A stretch of DNA of 20,581 bases from JBBECF01 sp040881945 (GCA_040881945.1 JBBECF010000126.1:1-20581); one strand, 5' to 3'; counted from the stretch's first letter, positions 7,137 through 14,144 are shown. The notes: generated by a model not told the origin, from the letters alone. Numbers and translations: made by a program.

Positions 7137-7317
7137 TTCACCACAAAGGCACAAAGGCACGGAGAGAGATTGGAGATAAACCGCGAAGACACGAGGTGAA
7201 TCCCAGGAGATCGCACTCATGCGCGGGCTCCCGCCTTCGCGAAGCCCGCTTCGGCGGGCGGAGGAAGGTCGCCCGCGCAAATCATTCTTCACTGTGTCTT
7301 CGTGCCTTTGTGGTTCA
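7137..7317. repeat. MITE-like intergenic inverted-repeat element
   Basis: The ends are inverted repeats: CCACAAAGGCAC (7141-7152) pairs perfectly with GTGCCTTTGTGG (7302-7313), with weaker pairing further inward (GGCACGGAGA against TGTCTTCGTGCC). The interior has GCGCGGGC (7221-7228) against GCCCGCGC (7271-7278) and a tight GCCCGC-TTCG-GCGGGC hairpin. Elements with CACAAAG-type ends are common in proteobacterial intergenic DNA; this is recall, not a search. It contains no gene: the open frame through it is only the repeat read as protein (HKGTKARR-type spurious ORFs). It sits between the hydrolase and the hydroxyisobutyrate dehydrogenase of the valine cluster and accounts for most of the 249-base gap 7116-7364. 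Confidence 0.8.
7244..7259 (+). other. UUCG tetraloop hairpin inside the repeat element
   Basis: GCCCGC-TTCG-GCGGGC gives a 6-bp all-GC stem closed by a C-UUCG-G tetraloop, an exceptionally stable RNA fold. There is no T-run after it, so it is not a standard intrinsic terminator. A competing stem GCGGGCT (7223-7229) / AGCCCGC (7243-7249) uses the same bases, so two alternative folds are possible. Confidence 0.6.
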
Positions 7318-7364
7318 ATCGGCCGACGTGCTGAACTCTCTGATTGCCGGTCTGGGAGGGTGAC

Positions 7365-8255
7365 ATGACCGACATCGGCTTCATCGGCCTCGGCAACATG
7401 GGCGGGCCGATGCTGCGCAACTTGTTGCAGGCCGGCCACAAGGCGAAGGCCTACGACGTCTCGGACGGCGCGCGCGACGCGGCGCGGGCCGCCGGCGCCG
7501 CGGTCGCCGCCGGCTTGACCGAGGCGGCGCGCGGCGTCGCCACGGTCGTCACCATGCTGCCGGCCGGCGCCCAGGTCCGCGCGGTCTATCTCGGCGCCGG
7601 CGGCGTCGTCGCGGCCGCCGCGCCGGGCACCCTGCTGATCGACTGCTCGACCATCGACGTGGCGACCAGCCAGGAGGTGGCCGCCGCGGCGGCCGCCAAG
7701 GGGCTCGACATGCTCGACGCGCCGGTCTCCGGCGGCGTCGCCGGGGCGGCGGCCGCGACCCTCACCTTCATGGTCGGCGGCAGCGCAGCCGGGTTCGCGC
7801 GGGCCGAGCCCATCCTGAAAACCATGGGCAAGGCGGTGGTCCATGCCGGCCCGGCCGGCCACGGCCAGGCCGCCAAGATCTGCAACAACCTGATGCTCGG
7901 CATCCAGATGATCTCGGTCGCCGAGGCGTTCGCGCTCGCCGGGCGGCTCGGCCTCAGCCCGGCCAAGCTGTTCGAGATCAGCTCGCAGTCGTCCGGCCAG
8001 TGCTGGTCCCTGACCAGCTATTGCCCGGAACCGGGGCTGGTGCCGGCGGCGCCGTCGAACCGCGACTACCGGCCCGGATTCACGGCCGCCATGATGCTCA
8101 AGGACCTGCGCCTGGCGCAGCAGGCGGCCCACGCCACCGGCGCCGCCACCCCGCTCGGCGCCGCGGCGGCGGCCCTCTACGCGCTCTACGACAACGCCGG
8201 CCACGGCGCCACCGACTTCTCGGGCATCATCGAGATGATCAAGGGGAGGCGCTGA
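7365..8255 (+). CDS. mmsB: 3-hydroxyisobutyrate dehydrogenase
   Basis: A 296-residue enzyme of the beta-hydroxyacid dehydrogenase family that oxidises 3-hydroxyisobutyrate to methylmalonate semialdehyde with NAD. The Rossmann motif GLGNMGG is at 8-14, the substrate-binding DAPVSGGVAGA at about 118-128, and the catalytic Lys171 in GHGQAAKICNN. The C-terminal all-helical dimerisation half contains the typical FMKDL-like LKDLRLAQQAA segment. Length matches the family. GGGAGG at 7354-7359 fixes the ATG at 7365, ruling out the upstream TTG. It completes the run of valine-degradation genes, though a repeat element separates it from the hydrolase gene. Confidence 0.93.
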   Translation: MTDIGFIGLGNMGGPMLRNLLQAGHKAKAYDVSDGARDAARAAGAAVAAGLTEAARGVATVVTMLPAGAQVRAVYLGAGGVVAAAAPGTLLIDCSTIDVATSQEVAAAAAAKGLDMLDAPVSGGVAGAAAATLTFMVGGSAAGFARAEPILKTMGKAVVHAGPAGHGQAAKICNNLMLGIQMISVAEAFALAGRLGLSPAKLFEISSQSSGQCWSLTSYCPEPGLVPAAPSNRDYRPGFTAAMMLKDLRLAQQAAHATGAATPLGAAAAALYALYDNAGHGATDFSGIIEMIKGRR

Positions 8256-8330
8256 CCGACGAATCCCCTGTGCGCCGGCGCGGCGCCTGGGCTACGATGC
8301 GCGCCGCGAAACCGACGCGGATGAACCGCG

Positions 8331-9641
8331 GTGAACCTTTTCGGCAAGCTGACCGATGGCCTCATGCCGCAGACCGCGCGGGCGGCGCACCGGCAGTTCC
8401 TGGAGGCCGCGATGGCGGGCGCGGCGCTGGTCGCCGGCGCCGAGGGGCCGGCGTCGTTCGCCAGGCGCCACGCCCTCGACCGAGTGCTCGAGAGCGTCGA
8501 TGCCCTCAAATCCACCGATGTCCATATATCTGTAAATATTTTCAATGACTTCGTTGACGATCTTCGCGATCGACCGCAACAAGGGCTCGGGCGCGCCCTG
8601 AAGGCGCTGGGAGCGGTCGCCGGCGACCGCGAGTTCGCCGAGCAGGTCTTGCGCATCGGCGTCGCCATCGCCCGCGCCGACGGCGACCCCTCGGCGGCGG
8701 TGCTGGAACGGGTGCGCCGGCTGTCCGCCGCCCTCGGGATCGCCTCGCCCGACTTCGGCGACGAGATGCTGCGCGACGCCGCGGCCGCCGGGCGACGGCC
8801 GTTCGTCATCACCCTCGGCAACAAGAAGGGCGGCACTGGCAAATCAACGACGGCCATACACCTCGTCGTGGCGCTGCTGCAGCTCGGCCACCGGGTCGGC
8901 AGCATCGATCTCGACGGCGGCCAGGGCACGCTGTCGCGCTACCTCGCCAACCGCAGGGCCGCGGCCGAGTCCGGCGGCCCTGGCTCCGCCGAAGGCGGCT
9001 TCGCCGAGGCGAGCGGGCCGATCGTCATGCCCGAGCACCGGCGCGTCGAGCCGTCCCAGGCGGCCAGCCGCGACGCCGCCGAGCGCGAGGAACGCGGGCG
9101 GCTGCGCCAAGCCCTCGCCGACCTCGCGCCTTGCGACTTCGTGGTCGTCGACACCCCCGGCAGCGATTCCTACCTGTCGCGCCTCGGTCACGCCAACGCC
9201 GATTTGCTGATCACGCCGCTCAACGACAGCTTCCTCGACCTCGACATCCTGGCCGAGATCGACCGCGACCGCCGCGAAGTCGTCGCGCCGAGCGCCTATT
9301 GCCGCATGGTCTGGGAGCAGCGCGATCGCCGCGCCGCCCAAGGCGGCGGCCTCGACTGGATCGTCATGCGCAACCGCCTGGCCCATATCGACGCGCGCAA
9401 CAACCGCGAGATCGCCGACCTGTTGATGCTGCTCTCGAAGCGCATCGGCTTCCGCATGGAACACGGGCTATCGGAACGGGTCGTCTTCCGCGAGCTGTTC
9501 TTCAAGGGGCTGACGCTGCTCGACCTGCCCGAGGACAACGCCGACGCGCGCAGCTCCAGCCGCCGGCACGCCCGCCGCGAGGTCAGCGACCTCGTCCAGG
9601 CGCTCGGCGTCCTGCCCTACATGCACGAAACGAATCCTTAG
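8331..9641 (+). CDS. mipZ: MipZ-type ParA-like ATPase with N-terminal TerB-like domain
   Basis: A 436-residue two-part protein. Residues about 157-428 are MipZ: deviant Walker A GNKKGGTGKST (163-173, signature Lys166 and Lys171), SIDLDGGQ, Walker B-like VVVDTPGSDS (271-280), ITPLNDSFLDLDIL, DWIVMRNRLAHIDARN and FRELFFKGLTLLDL, the last blocks being close to Caulobacter MipZ. That family forms ATP-driven gradients from ParB at the poles and inhibits FtsZ assembly. Residues 1-150 are absent from ordinary MipZ (about 270-300 residues). They resemble TerB: NLFGKL start, FLEAAMAGAALVAGAEG, then VAIARADGDPSAAVLERV with a helical pattern. Acidic metal-site residues are partly lost in the first repeat (AGAEGPA). 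The start is a GTG at 8331 giving the TerB-like NLFGKL; no strong Shine-Dalgarno is visible. A 30-base AT-rich patch at 8521-8550 falls within the TerB part. Confidence 0.88.
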   Translation: MNLFGKLTDGLMPQTARAAHRQFLEAAMAGAALVAGAEGPASFARRHALDRVLESVDALKSTDVHISVNIFNDFVDDLRDRPQQGLGRALKALGAVAGDREFAEQVLRIGVAIARADGDPSAAVLERVRRLSAALGIASPDFGDEMLRDAAAAGRRPFVITLGNKKGGTGKSTTAIHLVVALLQLGHRVGSIDLDGGQGTLSRYLANRRAAAESGGPGSAEGGFAEASGPIVMPEHRRVEPSQAASRDAAEREERGRLRQALADLAPCDFVVVDTPGSDSYLSRLGHANADLLITPLNDSFLDLDILAEIDRDRREVVAPSAYCRMVWEQRDRRAAQGGGLDWIVMRNRLAHIDARNNREIADLLMLLSKRIGFRMEHGLSERVVFRELFFKGLTLLDLPEDNADARSSSRRHARREVSDLVQALGVLPYMHETNP

Positions 9642-9719
9642 CGGCCTGGGGCGGGGCAGCCGGCGCTCCGCTCCCGGATCGAGAAGGCCAAAAGGGCCGG
9701 CCAAGGACAGGAGAGGAAC

Positions 9720-10655
9720 ATGCGCGCCTTACGAACGTTGTTACTGACCTTCGCCGCCCTGACGCTTGGGTTCACGGCGGCCCGGGCGGAAGCCACCCGC
9801 GTCGTCTTCGTCACTCACGGCCAGGCCGCCGATCAGTACTGGTCGGTGGTGAAGCGCGGCGCCGACGACGCGGCCAAGACCCTGGGCGTCAACGCCGAAT
9901 ACCGGGCGCCGGAGACCTTCGACATGCCGGCGATGGCGCGGCTTCTCGACGCCGCGATCGCCTCCAAGCCGGACGGCCTGGTCGTCTCGATTCCGGACAC
10001 CGACGCGATCGGGCCACTGACGCAAAACGCCGTTGCCGCCGGCATTCCGGTCATCGTCATTGACTCCGGCGGAGCGGAACTGTCGCGCCAGCTCGGTGCG
10101 CTGCTCTATATGGGCCAATCCGAGTTCGAGGCCGGCGTCTCCGCCGGCGAGCGGGTCAGGGCGCTCGGCCTGAGCAAGGCGGTCTGCGCGAACCACGAGG
10201 TCGGGAACATCAGCCTCGACGATCGCTGCGCGGGCTTCGCCAAGGGCCTCGGCGCCGCCGTGCCCGTCCTGCAGGGCGTCATGGATCCGGTCGAGATGAA
10301 GGGCCGCATCCTCGGGCACCTCGAAAGCAACCCGGACACCCAATTCATCCTGACCGTCGGGTCCGCTGGCGCCGACCCGGCCCTGGCGGCGGTCGCCGAC
10401 GCCGGTCTCGCCGGCAAGGTCAAGCTCGGCACCTTCGACCTGTCGCCGAGCATTCTCGAGGCCGTCGACGCCGGCCAGATGGAATGGGGCATCGACGCCC
10501 AGCAGTATCTCATGGGCTACGTTCCTGTGATGATGTTCGACCTGATGAAGCGCTACAAGCTGGCGCCGATCGCCGACTATCCGACCGGACCGGGCTTCGT
10601 CACCAAGGCCGACGCCGCCTCGGTGATCGACCTTGCCAAGCAGGGCGTGCGTTAA
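9720..10655 (+). CDS. Sugar-type ABC transporter substrate-binding protein
   Basis: A 311-residue periplasmic binding protein of the ribose/LacI-like class (Peripla_BP_4). A signal peptide covers about residues 1-23, with cleavage after AARA. The mature protein begins with ATRVVFVTHGQ, followed by WSVVKRGADDAAKTLG, DGLVVSIPDTDAIGP and IPVIVIDSGG. Cys156 and Cys170 probably form a disulfide. AGGAGAGG just upstream of the ATG is a strong ribosome site. It is the first gene of a binding protein, permease, ATPase set. A sugar or polyol is the likely ligand; no catabolic gene or regulator nearby identifies it. Confidence 0.9.
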   Translation: MRALRTLLLTFAALTLGFTAARAEATRVVFVTHGQAADQYWSVVKRGADDAAKTLGVNAEYRAPETFDMPAMARLLDAAIASKPDGLVVSIPDTDAIGPLTQNAVAAGIPVIVIDSGGAELSRQLGALLYMGQSEFEAGVSAGERVRALGLSKAVCANHEVGNISLDDRCAGFAKGLGAAVPVLQGVMDPVEMKGRILGHLESNPDTQFILTVGSAGADPALAAVADAGLAGKVKLGTFDLSPSILEAVDAGQMEWGIDAQQYLMGYVPVMMFDLMKRYKLAPIADYPTGPGFVTKADAASVIDLAKQGVR

Positions 10656-10707
10656 CGCCGGCGCGGAACGCGGTTGCACCCGGCCCTTGTGAGTGAATGG
10701 CTGCATG

Positions 10708-10741
10708 CCTCGAGGCGGCCGCGCCGGCGACCGTCTCGAGG
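10708..10741 (+). other. Intercistronic hairpin between binding-protein and permease genes
   Basis: CCTCGAGGCGG (10708-10718) pairs with CCGTCTCGAGG (10731-10741): an 11-bp stem with one G-T wobble and a 12-base loop. It lies 52 bases after the binding-protein stop and 18 bases before the permease start, with no T-run. Hairpins at this place in ABC importer operons often stabilise the upstream mRNA or reduce downstream expression so that binding protein is made in excess. That role is inferred. Confidence 0.6.
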
Positions 10742-10759
10742 GGCGCACCCCCCGCAGCC

Positions 10760-11863
10760 ATGAGTGACGTTTCCGGCGAACGCGATGACCGCCTCCGGCG
10801 CACGACGATCCTGGCCCGGCTGCTGCGGCGGCCGGAGTTCGGGGCCGCCGCCGGAACGGTCCTCGTCTTCGTCGTCTTCGCCGTTTTTGCCGGCGACAGC
10901 GGATTGTTCAGCGCCCGCGGAACGATCAACTTCCTCGAGGTCTCCGCGCAGCTCGGCATTCTTGCCGTGGCGGTGACCCTGCTGATGATCGGCGGCGAGT
11001 TCGATCTGTCGCTCGGCTCGATGATCGCGCTCGCCGGCGTGATCATCGCGATCCCCGCGACCACCTTGGGCTGGCCGATCTGGGTCTGCATCCTTGTCGC
11101 CTTCGGCGCGGCGGTCCTCGTCGGCTATCTCAATGGGCTGGTCGTGGTCCGCACCGGCCTGCCGTCGTTCATCGTGACCTTGGCGTCGCTTTTCATCCTG
11201 CGCGGGCTCACGCTCGGTCTGACCCGCCTGCTCACGGGTCGCACGCAGGTGTCGCAGCTCAAGAGCTATGCCGAGGACGACTGGCTGGCGCCGCTGTTCA
11301 GCGGCGAGTTCGGCCGGCCGGTGTTTCGCCTGCTGGCCGACGTCGGGCTGATCGGCCTGCGCCCCGACGGGCTGCCCACGGTTCAGGCCGCCCCGGTGTC
11401 GATTCTCTGGTGGCTCGGGCTGACGGCCATCGCCACCTGGGTGCTGCTCCAGACCCGGGCCGGCAACTGGATCTTTGCCGTCGGCGGCGACGCGAACGCC
11501 GCGCGCAACGTCGGCGTGCCCGTGGCCAAGGTGAAGATCTCGCTGTTCATTCTGACCGCCTGCGCCGCGACGCTGTTCGCCACCATCCAGGTGCTCAGCG
11601 TCGGGTCGGCCGACACCTCCCGCGGCCTGCAAAAGGAGTTCGAGGCGATCATCGCCGCGGTCATCGGCGGCACGCTGCTGACCGGCGGGTACGGTTCGGC
11701 GATCGGCGCCATGTTCGGCTCGCTGATCTTCGGAACCGTGCAGATGGGCATCTTCTACACCGGCATCGACACCGACTGGTTCAAGGCCTTCATGGGGACC
11801 ATGCTGCTGATCGCCGTGCTGTTCAACAACTACGTCCGCAAGCGGGCGACGGAGGCGCGATGA
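10760..11863 (+). CDS. Sugar-type ABC transporter permease (RbsC/FrcC class)
   Basis: A 367-residue inner-membrane protein of the branched-chain amino acid/ribose permease family (BPD_transp_2), with about 8-10 hydrophobic segments. Typical features are LLMIGGEFDLSLGSMIALAG near residues 75-95, NGLVVVRTGLPSFIVTLAS, AVGGDANAARNVGVPV and the late EFEAIIAAVIGGTLLTGGYGS, which forms the ATPase-coupling and pore region. The start ATG at 10760 was chosen over 10697 because the extra 21 residues are low-complexity and would be encoded by the intercistronic hairpin. A soluble loop of about 50 residues (QVSQLKSYAEDDWLAP onward) may be periplasmic. Its stop overlaps the ATPase start as ATGA. Confidence 0.9.
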   Translation: MSDVSGERDDRLRRTTILARLLRRPEFGAAAGTVLVFVVFAVFAGDSGLFSARGTINFLEVSAQLGILAVAVTLLMIGGEFDLSLGSMIALAGVIIAIPATTLGWPIWVCILVAFGAAVLVGYLNGLVVVRTGLPSFIVTLASLFILRGLTLGLTRLLTGRTQVSQLKSYAEDDWLAPLFSGEFGRPVFRLLADVGLIGLRPDGLPTVQAAPVSILWWLGLTAIATWVLLQTRAGNWIFAVGGDANAARNVGVPVAKVKISLFILTACAATLFATIQVLSVGSADTSRGLQKEFEAIIAAVIGGTLLTGGYGSAIGAMFGSLIFGTVQMGIFYTGIDTDWFKAFMGTMLLIAVLFNNYVRKRATEAR

Positions 11864-12678
11864 CGGCCGCGCCGCTCGTCGACCTGCGGAGCGTCAGCCG
11901 GTATTTCGGCTCCGTCATCGCGCTCCAGGACGTGTCGTTCGCCGTCGATGCCGGCGAAGTGCACTGCCTGTTGGGCGACAACGGCGCCGGAAAGTCGACC
12001 CTGATCAAGATCCTCTCGGGCGTCCACCCGCCCTCGGCCGGCGAGATGCGCGTGGACGGCGGCCCCGTGCGGTTCGCCTCGCCGCGCGACGCCATCGACC
12101 GCGGCATCGCGACGGTCTATCAGGACCTCGCCACGATCCCGCTCATCAGCATCGCCCGGAACTTCTTCATGGGGCGCGAACCGACGACCGGGCGCGGGCC
12201 GCTGCGCCGCCTGCGCTGGGATTTCATCGACCAGGTCGTCCGCGCCGAAATGGGCCGGATCGGCATCGACGTGCGCGACCCGGGCCAGGCCGTCGGCACG
12301 CTCTCGGGCGGCGAGCGCCAGTGCCTCGCCATCGCGCGCGCCGTGTATTTCGGGGCGCGCGTGCTGATCCTCGACGAACCGACCTCGGCTCTCGGCGTGC
12401 ATCAGGCGTCGATCGTGCTGCGGCTGATCGCCCAGGCCCGCCGGTGCGGTCTCGGCGTCGTCTTCATCACGCACAATATCCAGCACGCCTATCCCGTCGG
12501 CGATAGGTTCACCCTGCTCAACCGCGGCCGCAGCCTCGGCACGTTTCCGCGCGGCGAGATCACCCGCGAGCGCGCGGTCCAGATGATGGCCGGCGGCAAG
12601 GAGCTCATCGATCTCGAAGCCGAGCTCGAGGCCATGCGCGGGGCAGCGCCCCTGGGCGCGCCGCCGATGGTAGAATGA
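11860..12678 (+). CDS. Sugar-type ABC transporter ATPase, single-domain (FrcA class)
   Basis: A 272-residue ATP-binding protein. Walker A is GDNGAGKST (about 39-47), Q-loop VYQDLATIP, ABC signature LSGGERQ, Walker B VLILDEPTSALG and switch His in FITHNIQHAY. It has one nucleotide-binding domain, unlike RbsA/XylG (about 500 residues, two domains), so it should act as a homodimer as in FrcA. GGAGG at 11851-11855 lies inside the permease 3' end, and the start overlaps the permease stop, so translation is coupled. The C-terminal tail is rich in Glu and Pro and is not conserved in kind. Confidence 0.92.
   Translation: MTAAPLVDLRSVSRYFGSVIALQDVSFAVDAGEVHCLLGDNGAGKSTLIKILSGVHPPSAGEMRVDGGPVRFASPRDAIDRGIATVYQDLATIPLISIARNFFMGREPTTGRGPLRRLRWDFIDQVVRAEMGRIGIDVRDPGQAVGTLSGGERQCLAIARAVYFGARVLILDEPTSALGVHQASIVLRLIAQARRCGLGVVFITHNIQHAYPVGDRFTLLNRGRSLGTFPRGEITRERAVQMMAGGKELIDLEAELEAMRGAAPLGAPPMVE
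12668..12676 (+). promoter_or_regulatory. Possible extended -10 promoter for the small secreted-protein gene
   Basis: TGGTAGAAT matches an extended -10 (TG, one base, TAGAAT) and overlaps the ATPase stop codon. A transcript would begin near 12683, giving a leader of about 17 bases before the ATG at 12700. No convincing -35 is seen. If real, the small gene can be expressed apart from the ABC transporter. Confidence 0.35.
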
Positions 12679-12699
12679 ACCGCAACCGACGAGGCCGAT

Positions 12700-13053
12700 A
12701 TGGCGAGCTTGAAGACGTTGAAACGGATGACGTGGTGTTCGGCGCTCTGGCTTGCCATGAGCGGACCCGCGTGGGCCGTCGACTGGCGGCAGGTGGACTC
12801 GAACGATTCGACCCTCTGGTACGATAACGACAGCTTCGACTGGGACGAGGAATTCGTCTATTTCGATGTCTTCCATGGCGAGTGGACGGGGGCGGAGTGG
12901 ATGTCCGGCAACTCCGTGGGCCTTGCCGCCGACTGCGCGGACGGTCAATTCTTCGTTTGGAACGACGGCACCGCGACCTGGGACGAGTCGAACGCCTATC
13001 CGACGACGGAGGCGCTCGACGACCTGGCGTTCGATGCCTGCTCGCCCTTTTGA
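12700..13053 (+). CDS. Small acidic secreted protein of unknown function
   Basis: A 117-residue protein with a clear Sec signal peptide: basic MASLKTLKRM, hydrophobic core, and a predicted cut after PAWA (about residue 26). The mature part is about 91 residues, strongly acidic and rich in Trp, Tyr and Phe, with two Cys (79 and 114) that could form one disulfide. The pattern of a starting Trp, then LWYDNDSF, FDVFHGEW and a late DC resembles the surface-adhesin-E-like fold in outline, but I do not recognise a family with confidence. It starts 21 bases after the ABC ATPase, in the same direction. Its base composition is lower in GC (35 of 60 at 12781-12840) than the neighbouring genes. An accessory to the importer or an independently acquired gene are both possible. 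Confidence 0.75.
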   Translation: MASLKTLKRMTWCSALWLAMSGPAWAVDWRQVDSNDSTLWYDNDSFDWDEEFVYFDVFHGEWTGAEWMSGNSVGLAADCADGQFFVWNDGTATWDESNAYPTTEALDDLAFDACSPF

Positions 13054-13083
13054 TTTGGGCTCGGCGGCCGGAAATGGGCAGGT

Positions 13084-13103
13084 AAGGGGACTGTCCCCTT
13101 TTC
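13084..13103 (+). terminator. Terminator-like inverted repeat after the secreted-protein gene
   Basis: AAGGGGACTGTCCCCTT is an inverted repeat (stem AAGGGG / CCCCTT, loop ACTGT) followed by TTCTTC, 30 bases after the stop at 13053. It may end transcription of the secreted-protein gene. It also belongs to the GGGGACA repeat group found again at 14107-14144 and 14193-14207, so it may be a repeat that happens to look like a terminator. Confidence 0.5.
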
Positions 13104-13104
13104 T

Positions 13105-13218
13105 TCACGCCGCAATCGCGGCCAGCCGCTGCATCAGGTCGTGGACGCCGCCATCCTTCGCCGTCGGCGTCGGGCGGGGGGCGACGACCGCGACGACGAG
13201 CGAGTCGGGACGGGTCAC
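13105..13218 (-). pseudogene. Relic of an mfd 3' end (diverged second copy)
   Basis: In frame on the minus strand, the last codons read GVHDLMQRLAAIAA then TGA, against GVHDLMQRLAAMAT then TGA at the end of the intact mfd (stop at 14230). Codons for identical residues differ (for example CGG CTG GCC against CGA CTC GCG), so this is not a fresh copy. Upstream, RPD and LV can be placed against RPDHRLV of mfd, but that part is tentative. The readable relic begins exactly at the stop of the LysE gene. Its local GC is high, like mfd, whereas LysE is lower. Confidence 0.65.
13127..13150 (+). repeat. 24-bp direct repeat, copy 1 (in the mfd relic)
   Basis: The 24 bases here, beginning CGCTGCATCAGG and ending GACGCCG, are identical to 14252-14275 in the intact mfd 3' end, 1,125 bases away. 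The pair brackets the LysE gene. Weaker identity continues on the outer side toward TTCTTCACG. Confidence 0.85.
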
Positions 13219-13829
13219 GAACGTTCGGTAAGCGCCAGTTTGACGCCGAGCGCGGCAAACGCGCCGGCGAACATGCGGCGCATCCAGGTCAACACCCGAG
13301 GATTCGAGACCACGTGCCTCCGAATCGACGAGGCGAATATCCCGTAGCCGACGAAGACGGCGAAGGTGAGCAGCATGAAAACGGCGCTCAATTCCAACAT
13401 GCGCAAGAGCGCATTCGGCTCATCGGCGCTCACGAATTGCGGCAGGAACGCAACGAAGAAAATCGAAAGCTTCGGATTGAGGATGTTGATCAGGATGCCG
13501 GAGACGATCACCTGGGCCGCCGAACGGGGGGCGATGTCCTTTTCCACCCTGAGCGCACCCCGCTCCCGTAGCGCGCTCCACGCCATGTACAGAAGATAGG
13601 CCACGCCCAGATATTTCAGGGTTTGGAACGCGAGTGCGCTCGCATGAAGAAGCGCCGCGAGCCCCGTGATCGCCGCCGCCATGTGCGGAACGATGCCGAG
13701 CGTGCATCCGAACGCGGCGACGGCGCTTGCGCGGGCACCGCGCGAAAGGCCGGCCGCCAGCGTATAGATAACGCCGGTGCCGGGTGAAACGACAACAATG
13801 AGCGACGTCAGCAGAAACTCGATGCTCAC
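13215..13829 (-). CDS. LysE/RhtB-family amino acid exporter
   Basis: A 204-residue membrane protein, normal length for LysE/RhtB exporters, with about six hydrophobic segments: the N-terminal FLLTSLIVVVSPGTGVIYTL carries the family Pro-Gly motif, then GIVPHMAAAITGLAALL, LKYLGVAYLLYMAWSALR, the NILNPKLSIFFVAFLPQFV signature and a C-terminal pair. Family members export amino acids or homoserine lactones. The start is a GTG at 13829, supported by GGAGG 6 bases upstream (minus strand 13836-13840). GC is about 57% in a 120-base sample (13321-13440), against about 68% in a 60-base sample of mfd, which suggests acquisition. It stands alone on the minus strand, with mfd upstream and an mfd 3'-end relic abutting its stop. 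Confidence 0.92.
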   Translation of the reverse strand: MSIEFLLTSLIVVVSPGTGVIYTLAAGLSRGARASAVAAFGCTLGIVPHMAAAITGLAALLHASALAFQTLKYLGVAYLLYMAWSALRERGALRVEKDIAPRSAAQVIVSGILINILNPKLSIFFVAFLPQFVSADEPNALLRMLELSAVFMLLTFAVFVGYGIFASSIRRHVVSNPRVLTWMRRMFAGAFAALGVKLALTERS

Positions 13830-14106
13830 GGCCGTCCTCCCGGCGCGCGCGGCGATTCGCCGCGCCGGCACCCTAGACGGCGCGCCTGCGCCACGCAAGC
13901 GGCGCCCGAATTCGCGCAATGCGCCGCGGACGGCAGGCAAGAATGTTTTCCTCACGATTCGCCGTATTGCCGTCGGCCTCCGAGCGCCGGGCCACCCGTT
14001 GGGCCGGAAACGGCCGAATGGCCGCCGGCCAGCCGATACCGCCGCTCGTCCGGATCGCCCGGCAACGACCGGCATCGAGGCGCGGAACCAGCCTCTCGTC
14101 GGGGGA

Positions 14107-14144
14107 CAGGGAAAAGGGGACATTCAGGGAAAAGGGGACATTCA
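14107..14144 (+). repeat. Tandem 18-bp repeat with GGGGACATTC core
   Basis: GGGAAAAGGGGACATTCA occurs twice in tandem (14109-14126 and 14127-14144), with CA before the first copy. The core is found inverted with one mismatch at 14193-14207 (GAATGTCCGCTTTTC), and a related palindrome AAGGGGACTGTCCCCTT lies at 13084-13100. GGGGACA-type intergenic motifs are often seen near REP-associated transposase genes; that is recall only and no such gene is here. Confidence 0.7.

Noticed and set aside
7124..7363. 79-codon open frame starting with HHKGTKARR
   Set aside because: It is the inverted-repeat element read as protein; such peptides are a known annotation artefact of CACAAAGGCAC-type repeats.
5967..8204. 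Minus-strand open frame of 745 codons across the hydrolase and mmsB
   Set aside because: Antisense to two well-supported enzymes and running through the repeat element; no domain seen.
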